A DNA stretch of 64,000 nt, from positions 124,001 through 188,000 of the forward strand of contig CAVRIV010000008.1 in NCBI GenBank assembly GCA_963721335.1, given 5' to 3'. The notes beneath the pieces were generated by a model. It made no database searches and had not been told where the DNA came from. It worked only from the letters and a program-made list of their open reading frames with translations. Shown here piece after piece: positions 56,142 through 63,559 of this stretch. The position numbers were made by a program, and so were the translations under genes. The stretch's first letter is position 1. Each line of letters begins with the position of its first letter. The DNA is from CAVXDY01 sp963721335 (lineage in GTDB: Bacteria; Actinomycetota; Thermoleophilia; Miltoncostaeales; Miltoncostaeaceae).

Positions 56142-56857
56142 CAGTCCTGCTCCGTTTCTCCGTGCGATCCGAGTCGCGGGACCGCTCTGTGCGGGGAGCC
56201 CGCGGCGTGCGGGCGCGGAGACGACAGGTCTTCGGGCTCGGATGCGATCGAGGGGGCGACCTTCCCGGGCCGCGATCGGCCCAGTGGCTCTCCGCCCTCC
56301 CGCACATCCCCACCGCTGCGCGTCAGCTCCGGATTTCGAACCGGATTCCCTGGCCCCGGACGGGGCGCGATCGACTCCGCCATGGACCCTACGCCACCGG
56401 CGGGGCTCGTCGCCGGGCGGGGGTCGCCGATCCAGTAGCGCGGACCGGCGCCCTGGCGGCCCGCGCGATCGCCCGGGTTCGCGAGCGCGCAGCGGTCGAG
56501 CGACAGGCAGCCGCATCCGATGCACTCGCCCAGGCTCTCCCGCAGCCGCTCGAGCTCGGCGATGCGCCCGTCGATGCGCTCGCGCCAGGTCCGGGAGAGG
56601 CGGTCCCAGTCCGACCGCTCGGGCACCCGGTCGTCCGGGAGGCGGGCCAGCTCGACCCCGATCTCCTCCAGGCTCATCCCCACCCGCTGGGCGAAGACGA
56701 TGAACGCGACCCGGCGGATGATCGCCCGCGGGTAGCGCCGGTGGCCGGCGGGCGTGCGCTCGGCGGCGATCAGCCCGCGCTCCTCGTAGTAGCGCAGCGC
56801 CGAGGTCGCGACGCCGCTGCGCTCGGCCACCTCTCCGACGGTCAGCGTGGGTGCCAT
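56141..56857 (-). CDS. soxR: Redox-sensitive MerR-family regulator SoxR, extended C-terminus
   Basis: MerR winged helix at 1-75 (LTVGEVAERSGVATSALRYY, GLIAAERTPAGHRRYPRAII), dimerisation helix (RTWRERIDGRIAELERLRES) and the [2Fe-2S] site CIGCGCLSLDRC. SoxR normally ends soon after, here near GAGPRYWIGDPRP (about residue 155). The frame nevertheless stays open for ~80 further residues to TGA at the metE ATG, and that stretch coincides with the metE cobalamin riboswitch. The tail may be translated or simply reflect a missed stop. Activates genes in response to redox-cycling compounds; a SoxR-type operator lies 30 bases upstream. Confidence 0.92.
   Translation of the reverse strand: MAPTLTVGEVAERSGVATSALRYYEERGLIAAERTPAGHRRYPRAIIRRVAFIVFAQRVGMSLEEIGVELARLPDDRVPERSDWDRLSRTWRERIDGRIAELERLRESLGECIGCGCLSLDRCALANPGDRAGRQGAGPRYWIGDPRPATSPAGGVGSMAESIAPRPGPGNPVRNPELTRSGGDVREGGEPLGRSRPGKVAPSIASEPEDLSSPRPHAAGSPHRAVPRLGSHGETEQD
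56222..56400 (-). promoter_or_regulatory. Cobalamin (B12) riboswitch of metE
   Basis: Read on the minus strand. The core GGGAATCCGGTTCGAAATCC (56350 downward) followed by GGAGCTGACGCGCAGCGGT matches the conserved P3-P6 core of the cobalamin aptamer; GAGCCACTGGGCC and GGGAAGGTCGCC follow; the B12 box is GAGCCCGAAGACCTGTC at about 56239-56223. The metE ATG is ~80 bases further. The intervening GC-rich stem (GCCCGCACGCCGCGGGC) may be the expression platform or terminator. Edges are approximate. It logically represses the B12-independent enzyme when B12 is available. It overlaps the 3' part of the soxR frame. Confidence 0.85.
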
Positions 56858-56886
56858 GCCCTCACCTCAGCACCCGCGCGGCCTTA

Positions 56887-56904
56887 CTTCAAGTGAGCTT
56901 GAAG
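56887..56904. promoter_or_regulatory. SoxR-type operator
   Basis: Inverted repeat CTTCAAG-TGAG-CTTGAAG, the same 7-4-7 layout as the SoxR box (CCTCAAG-N4-CTTGAGG), 30 bases before the soxR ATG. Suggests soxR regulates its own promoter. Confidence 0.65.
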
Positions 56905-56910
56905 GACTCC

Positions 56911-56940
56911 GTGCCCCACCCTGGTCAGAGGGTGGGGCAC
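56911..56940. terminator. Intrinsic terminator of the dha operon
   Basis: Perfect 12-base stem GTGCCCCACCCT (56911-56922) with AGGGTGGGGCAC (56929-56940), loop GGTCAG, 11 bases past the dhaK stop on the minus strand. It also isolates soxR transcription from the upstream operon. Confidence 0.85.
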
Positions 56941-56951
56941 CGCGGGTCCGC

Positions 56952-57947
56952 CTAGAACGTCCGGATCGGGATCTCGGCCGGCGCCTCGAGCAGCGACGAC
57001 AGCTCGTCGTCGAGACGCACGAGGGTGAGCGAGGCCCCCGCCATGTCGAGCGACGTGCAGTACTCGCCCACGTAGTTCCGCGCCACGTTGATGCCGCGGT
57101 CGGCGAGCTGCTCGTGGGCCCGCCCGTAGAGGATGTAGAGCTCGCTGATCGGCGTGCCGCCGAGGCCGTTGATCATCAGGGCCACGTTGTCGCCCTTCTT
57201 GAACGGCAGGTCGGAGGCGGTCGCCTCGAGCAGCTCGTCCACGATCGCGTTGGCGTTCGTGAGCTTCTCGCGCCGCCGCCCCGGCTCGCCGTGGATGCCG
57301 ACGCCCATCTCCATCTCGTCGTCGCCGAGGTCGAAGAGGGGAGAGCCCTTGGCCGGGGGCGTGCAGGAGGTGAGCGCCATGCCCATGGTGCGTGAGACGG
57401 AGTTCACCCGCTCGCCCAGGGCGACGAGGTCATCGAGCTCGGCGCCCTGCTCGGAGGCGGCGCCGAGGGCCTTGATCACGAAGAAGTTGCCGGCGACTCC
57501 GCGGCGACCGACCGTCCACGTGGAGTCCTTGACCGCCACGTCGTCGTCGACGATCACGGTCCCGATCTTGACGCCCTCGGCCTCGGCCATCTCCCGGCCC
57601 ATGTCGAAGGCCATGCGGTCGCCGGTGTAGTTGTTGATGATGTGCAGGACGCCCTTCTTGGAGTTCAGGAGCTTGGTCGTCTCGAGCACATAGTCCATCG
57701 GCGGCGCGGAGAAGACGTCACCAGGACAGGCGGCGTCGAGCATCCCCTTGCCGACGATCATCACGTGGGCCGGCTCGTGGCCCGAGCCGGAGCCCTGGAC
57801 GATCGACACCTTGTCGTCGCTGGGGGCATCGGTCCGCATGATCAGGTTGTACTCGGGCACGTACTTGATCGTGTCCGGGTTGGCCAGGGCGATCCCCTTG
57901 AGCATCTCGGGGACGAAGTCCTGGGGCGCGTTGACGAACTTCTTCAC
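56952..57947 (-). CDS. dhaK: Dihydroxyacetone kinase subunit DhaK
   Basis: Binds dihydroxyacetone (or a related ketose) covalently through a hemiaminal His. 331 residues: VSIVQGSGSGHEPAHVMIVG, GVLHIINNYTGDRMAFDMG, the substrate His in EMGVGIHGEPGRRREKL, and VALMINGLGGTPISELYILY. Follows dhaL by ~48 bases in the operon aldolase-HAD-dhaL-dhaK. DhaM is not encoded here, so ATP rather than PTS phosphate may be the donor, or DhaM is elsewhere. Erythrulose or another ketotetrose is an alternative substrate. Confidence 0.95.
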   Translation of the reverse strand: MKKFVNAPQDFVPEMLKGIALANPDTIKYVPEYNLIMRTDAPSDDKVSIVQGSGSGHEPAHVMIVGKGMLDAACPGDVFSAPPMDYVLETTKLLNSKKGVLHIINNYTGDRMAFDMGREMAEAEGVKIGTVIVDDDVAVKDSTWTVGRRGVAGNFFVIKALGAASEQGAELDDLVALGERVNSVSRTMGMALTSCTPPAKGSPLFDLGDDEMEMGVGIHGEPGRRREKLTNANAIVDELLEATASDLPFKKGDNVALMINGLGGTPISELYILYGRAHEQLADRGINVARNYVGEYCTSLDMAGASLTLVRLDDELSSLLEAPAEIPIRTF

Positions 57948-57995
57948 GGCGTCACCTTTCCTCGCGTGGTCAACTGCTGATGTGCCCGGCGAGCG

Positions 57996-58631
57996 CTACG
58001 TCTCGGGCCAGGCCTTGGCGAGCTCCTCGAACATGACCGCGACGCCCACGGCTCCGGCGTCCGGGCTCCCGATGCTCCGCTCGCCGGTGTAGGAGGCGCG
58101 CCCCCGCTTGGCGAGCATGGGCGTGGTGGCGTCGGCCGACTCGCGGGCCGTGACGGCCGCCGCGGCAAGCGCCGCCCGGCCCTGGCCGGCGCGCAGACCC
58201 TCCTCCAGGGTGTCGGTCGCCGGGACGAGCGCGTCCAGCAGGGTCTTGTCGCCGAGGTCGGACTGGCCGCGCTGCTTGACGCCCTCGATGGCCGCCCGGA
58301 GCATGGCGACGGCCTCGTCGGCGCCGATCGCGTCCGCGTCGTTCACGGCGACGCCCGCGCGCAGGAAGGCCGTGCCCCAGATCGGGCCCGAGGTGCCGCC
58401 GATGCGGCTGGTGATGATGATCGCGACCTTCTTGAGGAAGGTCGCCGCGTCGGTGCGGTCCAGGTCGTCCCACTGGGCCAGCACGATCTCGAAGCCCCGC
58501 GCCAGGGAGTAGCCGAAGTCGCCATCGCCCACCACGGAGTCGAGGTCGCAGAAGTGCTTCTCGTTGTCGACGGCCGTCTGGGCCATCGTGCGCACCACCA
58601 GCTCGACCTGCTCGAAACCCTCCTGCGCCAT
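57996..58631 (-). CDS. dhaL: Dihydroxyacetone kinase subunit DhaL
   Basis: Nucleotide-binding subunit that phosphorylates the ketose held by DhaK. 211 residues: LDSVVGDGDFGYSLARGFEI carries the Mg-binding Asp residues; GGTSGPIWGTAFLRAG and MLAKRGRASYTGERSIGSPD, then AGAVGVAVMFEELA are the other DhaL signatures. ATG after GGGAGG. Downstream of the HAD gene by ~37 bases. Confidence 0.95.
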   Translation of the reverse strand: MAQEGFEQVELVVRTMAQTAVDNEKHFCDLDSVVGDGDFGYSLARGFEIVLAQWDDLDRTDAATFLKKVAIIITSRIGGTSGPIWGTAFLRAGVAVNDADAIGADEAVAMLRAAIEGVKQRGQSDLGDKTLLDALVPATDTLEEGLRAGQGRAALAAAAVTARESADATTPMLAKRGRASYTGERSIGSPDAGAVGVAVMFEELAKAWPET

Positions 58632-58668
58632 TCGCCCCCCTCCCAGGTTGCGCCCGCTCGTTCGCGCG

Positions 58669-59442
58669 TCAGCCCTCGAGGCAGGCCTCGAGGTCGCGCA
58701 GGGTCACCCAGTCGCGCGGCCCGGCCCGGCACCGGTCGGCGAGCACGTAGCTCCGCTCGCCGTCCGGGTCGCCGAGGGAGCTCACGACCAGCACCGCCTC
58801 GCGGAAGTCCTCGTCCGCCGTGTAGCCGTTCACGGTGACCACGCACCGCAGCCCGGCGCCCGTCGCGGCCTCCAGGCCGTTGCGCGAGTCCTCCACCACC
58901 AGCGCCTCGGACGGCGCCACCCCGAGCCGCTCGAGCGCGAGCTCGTAGATGTCGGGGGCGGGCTTCTTGCGCGGCACGATGTCCCCGGCCAGCACCTCGG
59001 CGAAGCGGGCGGCCTGCTCCTCGCCCGCCACGTGCTCCAGCACCGCCCGCACCGAGGGCTCGGCCGACGTGGAGGCCACCGCCAGCGTCCAGCCGGCGTC
59101 GAGTGCCTCGCCGATCACCCGCCGCACCCCGGGACGCCCCGGCAGCGCTCCCGAGCCGACCATCTCGGTGTAGATGGCCGTCTTGCGGGCGTGCCAGGCG
59201 GCGAGCATCTCCCTCTGCCCCTCGGCGTCCGCCGGCAGCCCCGCCTCGCGCACGAACTCCGGGGTGAGGAGGCTGGCCATCCGCTCCTTGCCGCCGCCGA
59301 TCCTGAGCTTCTCGGCGTAGTCCTCCTCCGACCAGCGCACCGGCAGGCCGAACTCGGCGAAGGTCTGGTTGAACGCCGGGAGGTGGCCGAACCGCTCCGT
59401 GTCGGCGAGCACCCCGTCGCAGTCGAAGATCAAGGCCGTCAC
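58669..59442 (-). CDS. HAD-superfamily phosphatase (CbbY/beta-phosphoglucomutase-like)
   Basis: 257 residues. HAD motif I TALIFDCDGVLADTERFG, cap domain, motif II TLAVASTSAEPSVRA, motif III Lys in GDIVPRKKPAPDIYELALER, motif IV VVEDSRNGLEAATGAG. Probably dephosphorylates or isomerises a sugar phosphate made or used by the neighbouring aldolase and DhaKL. Start overlaps the aldolase stop by 4 bases. Confidence 0.9.
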   Translation of the reverse strand: MTALIFDCDGVLADTERFGHLPAFNQTFAEFGLPVRWSEEDYAEKLRIGGGKERMASLLTPEFVREAGLPADAEGQREMLAAWHARKTAIYTEMVGSGALPGRPGVRRVIGEALDAGWTLAVASTSAEPSVRAVLEHVAGEEQAARFAEVLAGDIVPRKKPAPDIYELALERLGVAPSEALVVEDSRNGLEAATGAGLRCVVTVNGYTADEDFREAVLVVSSLGDPDGERSYVLADRCRAGPRDWVTLRDLEACLEG

Positions 59443-60284
59443 CAGGCCTTGCCCGCGCTGCCGAAGATCGTCAGGTGCCGCTCCGCGAGGTCCTTGATCG
59501 CGGCGTGCTGCTCACGGAAGAGGGACGGCGGGTCGTACTTCGTGGGGTTGGCGTCGAGGAAGGCCCGCGTGGAGTCGAGGTAGGAGACCTTGATCGCCGT
59601 GGAGATGTTGACCTTGGCGCAGCCCCGGGCGATCAGGTCCTGGAAGGCGGCCTCGCTGAGCCCGGTCCCCCCGTGCAGCACCATGGGGATCGGCACCCGG
59701 GCGACGATGTCGCTCACCCGCTGGGGGGTGAGCACGGGCTCGGTCGAGTACACGCCGTGGGCCGTGCCGATGGCCGGCGCGAAGCAGTCGACGCCGGTCG
59801 CCTCGAGGAAGGCCACCGCCTCGTCGATGGGGTAGATCTCGCCCTCCTCGTCCGAGCCGATGCCGTCCTCGACGCCCCGGACGCCCTCGATCTCGCCCTC
59901 CACGTGCGCGCCGTGCCGCCGGGCCTCGGCCACCACCTCGACGGTCTGGCGGGTGTTCTCGTCCACCGGCAGCGCCGACCCGTCGAAGAGCACCGAGTTC
60001 CACCCGGTGTCCAGGCAGGTGGTGATCACCTCGCGCTCCGGGCAGTGGTCGAGGTGCAGCGTCACGGGGACGCTCGCGGGCTCCGCAAGCGACCGGAAGA
60101 GCCGGTAGAGGACCTCGGCGCCCATCGACTTCACGGTCTTGACCGAGGTCTGGACGATGAGCGGGGAGCGGACCTCCTCGGCGCCCGCGATCACGGCGTC
60201 GAGGGTGAGGTCGTTGACGACGTTGAACGCCGCCACGCCGTAGCGATCGGCGAAGGCGCGGTCGAGGATCTCCTTCAGCGGCAC
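59439..60284 (-). CDS. Class II (zinc) ketose-bisphosphate aldolase
   Basis: 281 residues, ATG. Family hallmarks: GVAAFNVVNDLTLDAVIAGA, zinc ligands in VTLHLDHCPE (His), VEGEIEGVRGVED (Glu), FAPAIGTAHGVY (His), PMVLHGGTGLSEAAFQDLIA (His) and KVNISTAIKVSYLDSTRAFL. Similar to fructose/tagatose-bisphosphate aldolases. First gene of the operon with HAD, dhaL and dhaK, suggesting cleavage of a ketose phosphate to dihydroxyacetone (phosphate) or the reverse. Sugar identity not determinable. Confidence 0.92.
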   Translation of the reverse strand: MPLKEILDRAFADRYGVAAFNVVNDLTLDAVIAGAEEVRSPLIVQTSVKTVKSMGAEVLYRLFRSLAEPASVPVTLHLDHCPEREVITTCLDTGWNSVLFDGSALPVDENTRQTVEVVAEARRHGAHVEGEIEGVRGVEDGIGSDEEGEIYPIDEAVAFLEATGVDCFAPAIGTAHGVYSTEPVLTPQRVSDIVARVPIPMVLHGGTGLSEAAFQDLIARGCAKVNISTAIKVSYLDSTRAFLDANPTKYDPPSLFREQHAAIKDLAERHLTIFGSAGKAW

Positions 60285-60392
60285 GACTGGCAGCGGACCC
60301 TCCCGGTCGCCGGGACGCCAGTCGCCCCACGCTATGACGGGGACCCGGGCGCGCCATCCGGAGGACCCCCCGTCATCCGGTGCGGGATTCCC

Positions 60393-62219
60393 CTACCGCA
60401 GGGCTCGCTCCCGGGCCTGGAGGGCGGCCTCGGTGCGGTTCTGCGCCCCGGTCTTGCGCAGGATCGCGCCGACGTGCTTCTCGACCGTCTTGACCGAGAT
60501 CGACAGGGCGTCGGCGATCTGGCGGTCGGGAAGGCCGCGCTCCAGCAGGCTGAAGACCTCCCGCTCGCGGCCCGAGAGCTCGACGGCGCCGTTGAAGTGG
60601 GCCTGGAGGCGCTCGACCGCATGGCTCGACAGGAGCGCTCCGCCGTGGGCCGCGGCGAGCACCGCGCGGGCCAGGTCGGCGCCGGACGCCTCCTTGCCCA
60701 GGTACCCCCGCGCGCCGGCGCGCAGGGCGCTCGCAACCAGCTCGTCGTGGTCGAAGGCCGTCAGCGCCACGATCGCGGCGTCGGGATCCTCGGCCCGGAT
60801 CCGGACGATGGCCTCCACGCCGTCGCCGTCGGGCATGCGCAGGTCCATCAGCACCACGTCCGGGCGGAGCGCGCGCCACAGCAGGAGGGCCTCGCGCCCG
60901 GAGCCGGCCTGGCCGACCACCTCGATCGAGGGCTCGACGTCCGCCAGGAGGCGCGCGATGCCCACCCCGATCGCCTGGTGGTCGTCGGCGATCAGGAGCC
61001 GCACGCGGGCGACCGCCGGGCGGCTCGGCGCGTCCTCGGCGTGGGGCAGGTGGGCCCGCACGCTCGTGCCCCAGCCGGGGGTGGACTCGACCGCCAGGGT
61101 GCCGCCCATCAGGTGGGCCCGCTCGGCCATCCCGCGCAGGCCGATGCCGCGCAGGGCGTCGGCCTGCTCGACCTCGGCGAGGTCGAAGCCGCCCCCGTCG
61201 TCCTGCACCAGCAGGGTCACCGCCTCCGGTGCGTAGACGAGGCCGATGCGCACCGAGCCGGCCTCGGCGTGGTGCAGGGCGTTCGTGAGCGCCTCCTGGG
61301 CGATCCGGAAGAGCGCGTGGGCCACCTCGGCCCGCAGCGGGACCGGCTCTCCGGCCACCACCAGGCGGACGTCGGCGGCGCCGGTGCGGTTGGCCCAGGC
61401 CAGCTCCCGCTCCAGGGCCTCCTCCAGCGAGCGGCCCGCGAGCGGCGAGGGCGCCAGCCCGAGCACGCTGCGCCGGGTCTCCTCGAGCGCGAAGCGGGCG
61501 GCGGCGCGAGCCTCCCCGATGGCGACCCCCAGCTCGGAGGTGCGGCCCGCGGCGAGATCCGCCTCGGCGGAGCGGAGCTGAAGGAGCACCGAGACGAGCC
61601 CCTTGGCCACCGTGTCGTGGACCTCGCGGGCCATGCGGTTCCGCTCCTCGGCGGCGGCCTCGGCCCGGGCGTTGGCCTCGGCGGACTCGTGCAGGCGCGC
61701 GTAGGTGATGGCCAGCGCCGCGTGGGTCGCGAAGAGCTCCAGCAGCCGGGCGTCCTCCGCGCTGAAGGAGCGGTCGGGGTCGCGGCTGAAGATGACGCAG
61801 GAGCCGATGATGCCGGTGCGCCACCAGATCGGTACGCCGATGACGGCCTGGAGCGTCGCACGGTCGGCCTCGGGCACGTGCCCGCCGGGCACCTGCGCGT
61901 AGTCGCGGAAGATCACCGAGCCGCGCCGCGCGACCACCGCGCCCGTGACGCCCTCGGTGAGGGGGAAGACCCGGCCGGACTGGCAGGCCACGCCGATGTC
62001 GGCCTCCTTGCGGTAGACGCCGGCCAGCTCGTCCACCAGGGAGATCGACCCGGCGTCACCGCCGAGGAGCGTGATGGAGCGGTCGAGGATCCGCTCCAGC
62101 AGCGGCCGCAGCGACAGCTCGGCGCCGAGGTCCTCGACGACGGCCGCGAGCGCCGCGGCACCCTCGCGCTCGCGCGCCGTCGCTCGTGCGTCTGGAGTCC
62201 GGGTCTCGCGCGTCGTCAC
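60393..62219 (-). CDS. Single-protein histidine kinase-response regulator with LuxR output
   Basis: 608 residues from GTG 62219. Order: GAF domain (about 25-175, LLERILDRSITLLGGDAGSI), HisKA_3 with phospho-acceptor NRMAREVHDTVAKGLVSVLL, HATPase (FRIAQEALTNALHHAEAG, GIGLRGMAERAHLMGGTL), receiver (RLLIADDHQAIGVGIARLLA, DVVLMDLRMPDGDG), and C-terminal LuxR helix-turn-helix (LSGREREVFSLLERGLPDRQ, SISVKTVEKHVGAILRKTG). A NarL-type pair fused into one soluble polypeptide; no membrane helix. Adjacent to the aldolase-dha operon, which it might control; signal unknown. Confidence 0.93.
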   Translation of the reverse strand: MTTRETRTPDARATAREREGAAALAAVVEDLGAELSLRPLLERILDRSITLLGGDAGSISLVDELAGVYRKEADIGVACQSGRVFPLTEGVTGAVVARRGSVIFRDYAQVPGGHVPEADRATLQAVIGVPIWWRTGIIGSCVIFSRDPDRSFSAEDARLLELFATHAALAITYARLHESAEANARAEAAAEERNRMAREVHDTVAKGLVSVLLQLRSAEADLAAGRTSELGVAIGEARAAARFALEETRRSVLGLAPSPLAGRSLEEALERELAWANRTGAADVRLVVAGEPVPLRAEVAHALFRIAQEALTNALHHAEAGSVRIGLVYAPEAVTLLVQDDGGGFDLAEVEQADALRGIGLRGMAERAHLMGGTLAVESTPGWGTSVRAHLPHAEDAPSRPAVARVRLLIADDHQAIGVGIARLLADVEPSIEVVGQAGSGREALLLWRALRPDVVLMDLRMPDGDGVEAIVRIRAEDPDAAIVALTAFDHDELVASALRAGARGYLGKEASGADLARAVLAAAHGGALLSSHAVERLQAHFNGAVELSGREREVFSLLERGLPDRQIADALSISVKTVEKHVGAILRKTGAQNRTEAALQARERALR

Positions 62220-62310
62220 CGAGCGCCACTCGTCGTGATCGGGCCGGGCCCGGCGACTGTATGGGGTCTCGGCGGACCCGACAAGCGGACCGCCCCCCAG
62301 GCCGGCCGGT

Positions 62311-62517
62311 CTACTCGACCGCCAGCAGCACGTCCGAGGCCTTGATGACCACCGTCACCTCGCTGCCCGCGGAGATCCCGAGCTCCCGAACCGCCTCGAC
62401 GGTGATCGAGGACACCAGCCGGTGGCCGGCGACATCGAGCTCCACGTTGGCGATGGCCTCGCCCTGGGTGATCCCGGTCACGCGGCCGGGCAACTGGTTG
62501 CGCGCGCTGATCTTCAT
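62311..62517 (-). CDS. Molbindin (TOBE/Mop domain protein)
   Basis: 68 residues, one Mop domain: MKISARNQLPGRVTGITQGE, AIANVELDVAGHRLVSSITV, AVRELGISAGSEVTVVIKAS. Such small proteins bind molybdate as hexamers and store it or buffer its level. No molybdate transporter genes adjacent. ATG start; the only gene between the hybrid regulator and the LLM oxidoreductase. Confidence 0.93.
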   Translation of the reverse strand: MKISARNQLPGRVTGITQGEAIANVELDVAGHRLVSSITVEAVRELGISAGSEVTVVIKASDVLLAVE

Positions 62518-62599
62518 GGTGCGGCTCCTCGATCGGTGCCGATGAGCTTACGGCGTGGCGCATGGTTCGAGGGATCGGCGCGCGGGGACTTGAACGTCC

Positions 62600-63559
62600 A
62601 TGACGCGAATCGGCTGGCACGCCTCTCACGAGCAGATCGCCCCGAGCCGCCTCCTCGCGGCAGCCCAGCGGGCCGAGGAGGCCGGCTTCGCGGCCGGGAT
62701 GTCCTCCGACCACTTCTCGCCCTGGAGCGAGCGCCAGGGGCACTCCGGTTTCGCGTGGGCGTGGCTCGGGGCCGCCCTCGCCACGACGGCGCTCCCCTTC
62801 GTCGTCGTCTCTGCCCCGGGACAGCGCTACCACCCCGCGATCCTGGCGCAGGCGATGGCCACCCTGAGCGAGATGTACCCCCGGCGGCTCTCGGTGTGCC
62901 TCGGTTCGGGGGAGGCCTCCAACGAGCACATCACGGGCGACCGATGGCCGCCCAAGCAGATGAGGAACGCTCGGCTGCGCGAGTGCGCCGAGATCATCCG
63001 CGCGCTGCTGCGCGGAGAGGAGGTGACCCATGACGGCCTCGTGCGCGTCGACCGCGCCCGCCTCTGGAGCCGCCCGGCGGAGCCGCCCCCGCTCCTGGGC
63101 GCCGCGGTCAGCGAGGAGACCGCCCGCTGGGTGGGGGGATGGGCGGACGGGCTGGCGACGATCCACCGCCCGCGCCCGGAGCTCGAGCGGGTCGTCGCCG
63201 CCTTCCGCGAGGGCGGCGGCGAGGACAAGCCGATGGTCCTCCAGGTTCACCTCGCATGGGCGCCGAGCGAGGAGGAGGCCATGGCGATCGCGTGGGACCA
63301 GTGGCGCACCAACGTCTTCGCCCCGCCGCTGTGCTGGGACCTCGACACGCCCCAGCACTTCGACGAGGCCGCCCGGCACGTCCGGCACGAGGACGTGCGC
63401 GGCAGCGTCCTCATCTCCAGCGATCCGGCGCGCCACGCGGAGTGGATCCACGAGGCGGCAGGACTCGGCTTCGATGAGATCAACCTCCACCACGTCGGCC
63501 AGGAGCAGGACGCCTTCATCGACGTGTTCGGCCGCGACGTGCTCCCGGCGCTCGCATGA
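62600..63559 (+). CDS. LLM-class flavin-dependent oxidoreductase
   Basis: 319 residues, luciferase-like TIM barrel: TRIGWHASHEQIAPSRLLAA, AGFAAGMSSDHFSPWSERQG, RRLSVCLGSGEASNEHITGD, RLRECAEIIRALLRGEEVTH, GFDEINLHHVGQEQDAFIDV. Resembles the subgroup annotated TIGR03885 (probable F420 or FMN use), usually found next to a GH13 glucan enzyme, as here. ATG start; the stop overlaps the following gene start (ATGA), so the two are coupled. Substrate unknown. Confidence 0.9.
   Translation: MTRIGWHASHEQIAPSRLLAAAQRAEEAGFAAGMSSDHFSPWSERQGHSGFAWAWLGAALATTALPFVVVSAPGQRYHPAILAQAMATLSEMYPRRLSVCLGSGEASNEHITGDRWPPKQMRNARLRECAEIIRALLRGEEVTHDGLVRVDRARLWSRPAEPPPLLGAAVSEETARWVGGWADGLATIHRPRPELERVVAAFREGGGEDKPMVLQVHLAWAPSEEEAMAIAWDQWRTNVFAPPLCWDLDTPQHFDEAARHVRHEDVRGSVLISSDPARHAEWIHEAAGLGFDEINLHHVGQEQDAFIDVFGRDVLPALA

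Noticed and set aside
51527..56896. Very long open frames on both strands (1,789 and 1,652 codons) across 51.5-56.9 kb
   Set aside because: They are complement or shifted shadows of MMPL, metE and the two-component genes; composition is Arg/Pro/Gly-rich and no domain appears except where a real gene is in frame.
59475..62345. 956-codon plus-strand open frame over the dha and regulator region
   Set aside because: Antisense to clearly identified aldolase and hybrid-kinase genes; low-complexity composition typical of high-GC shadow frames.
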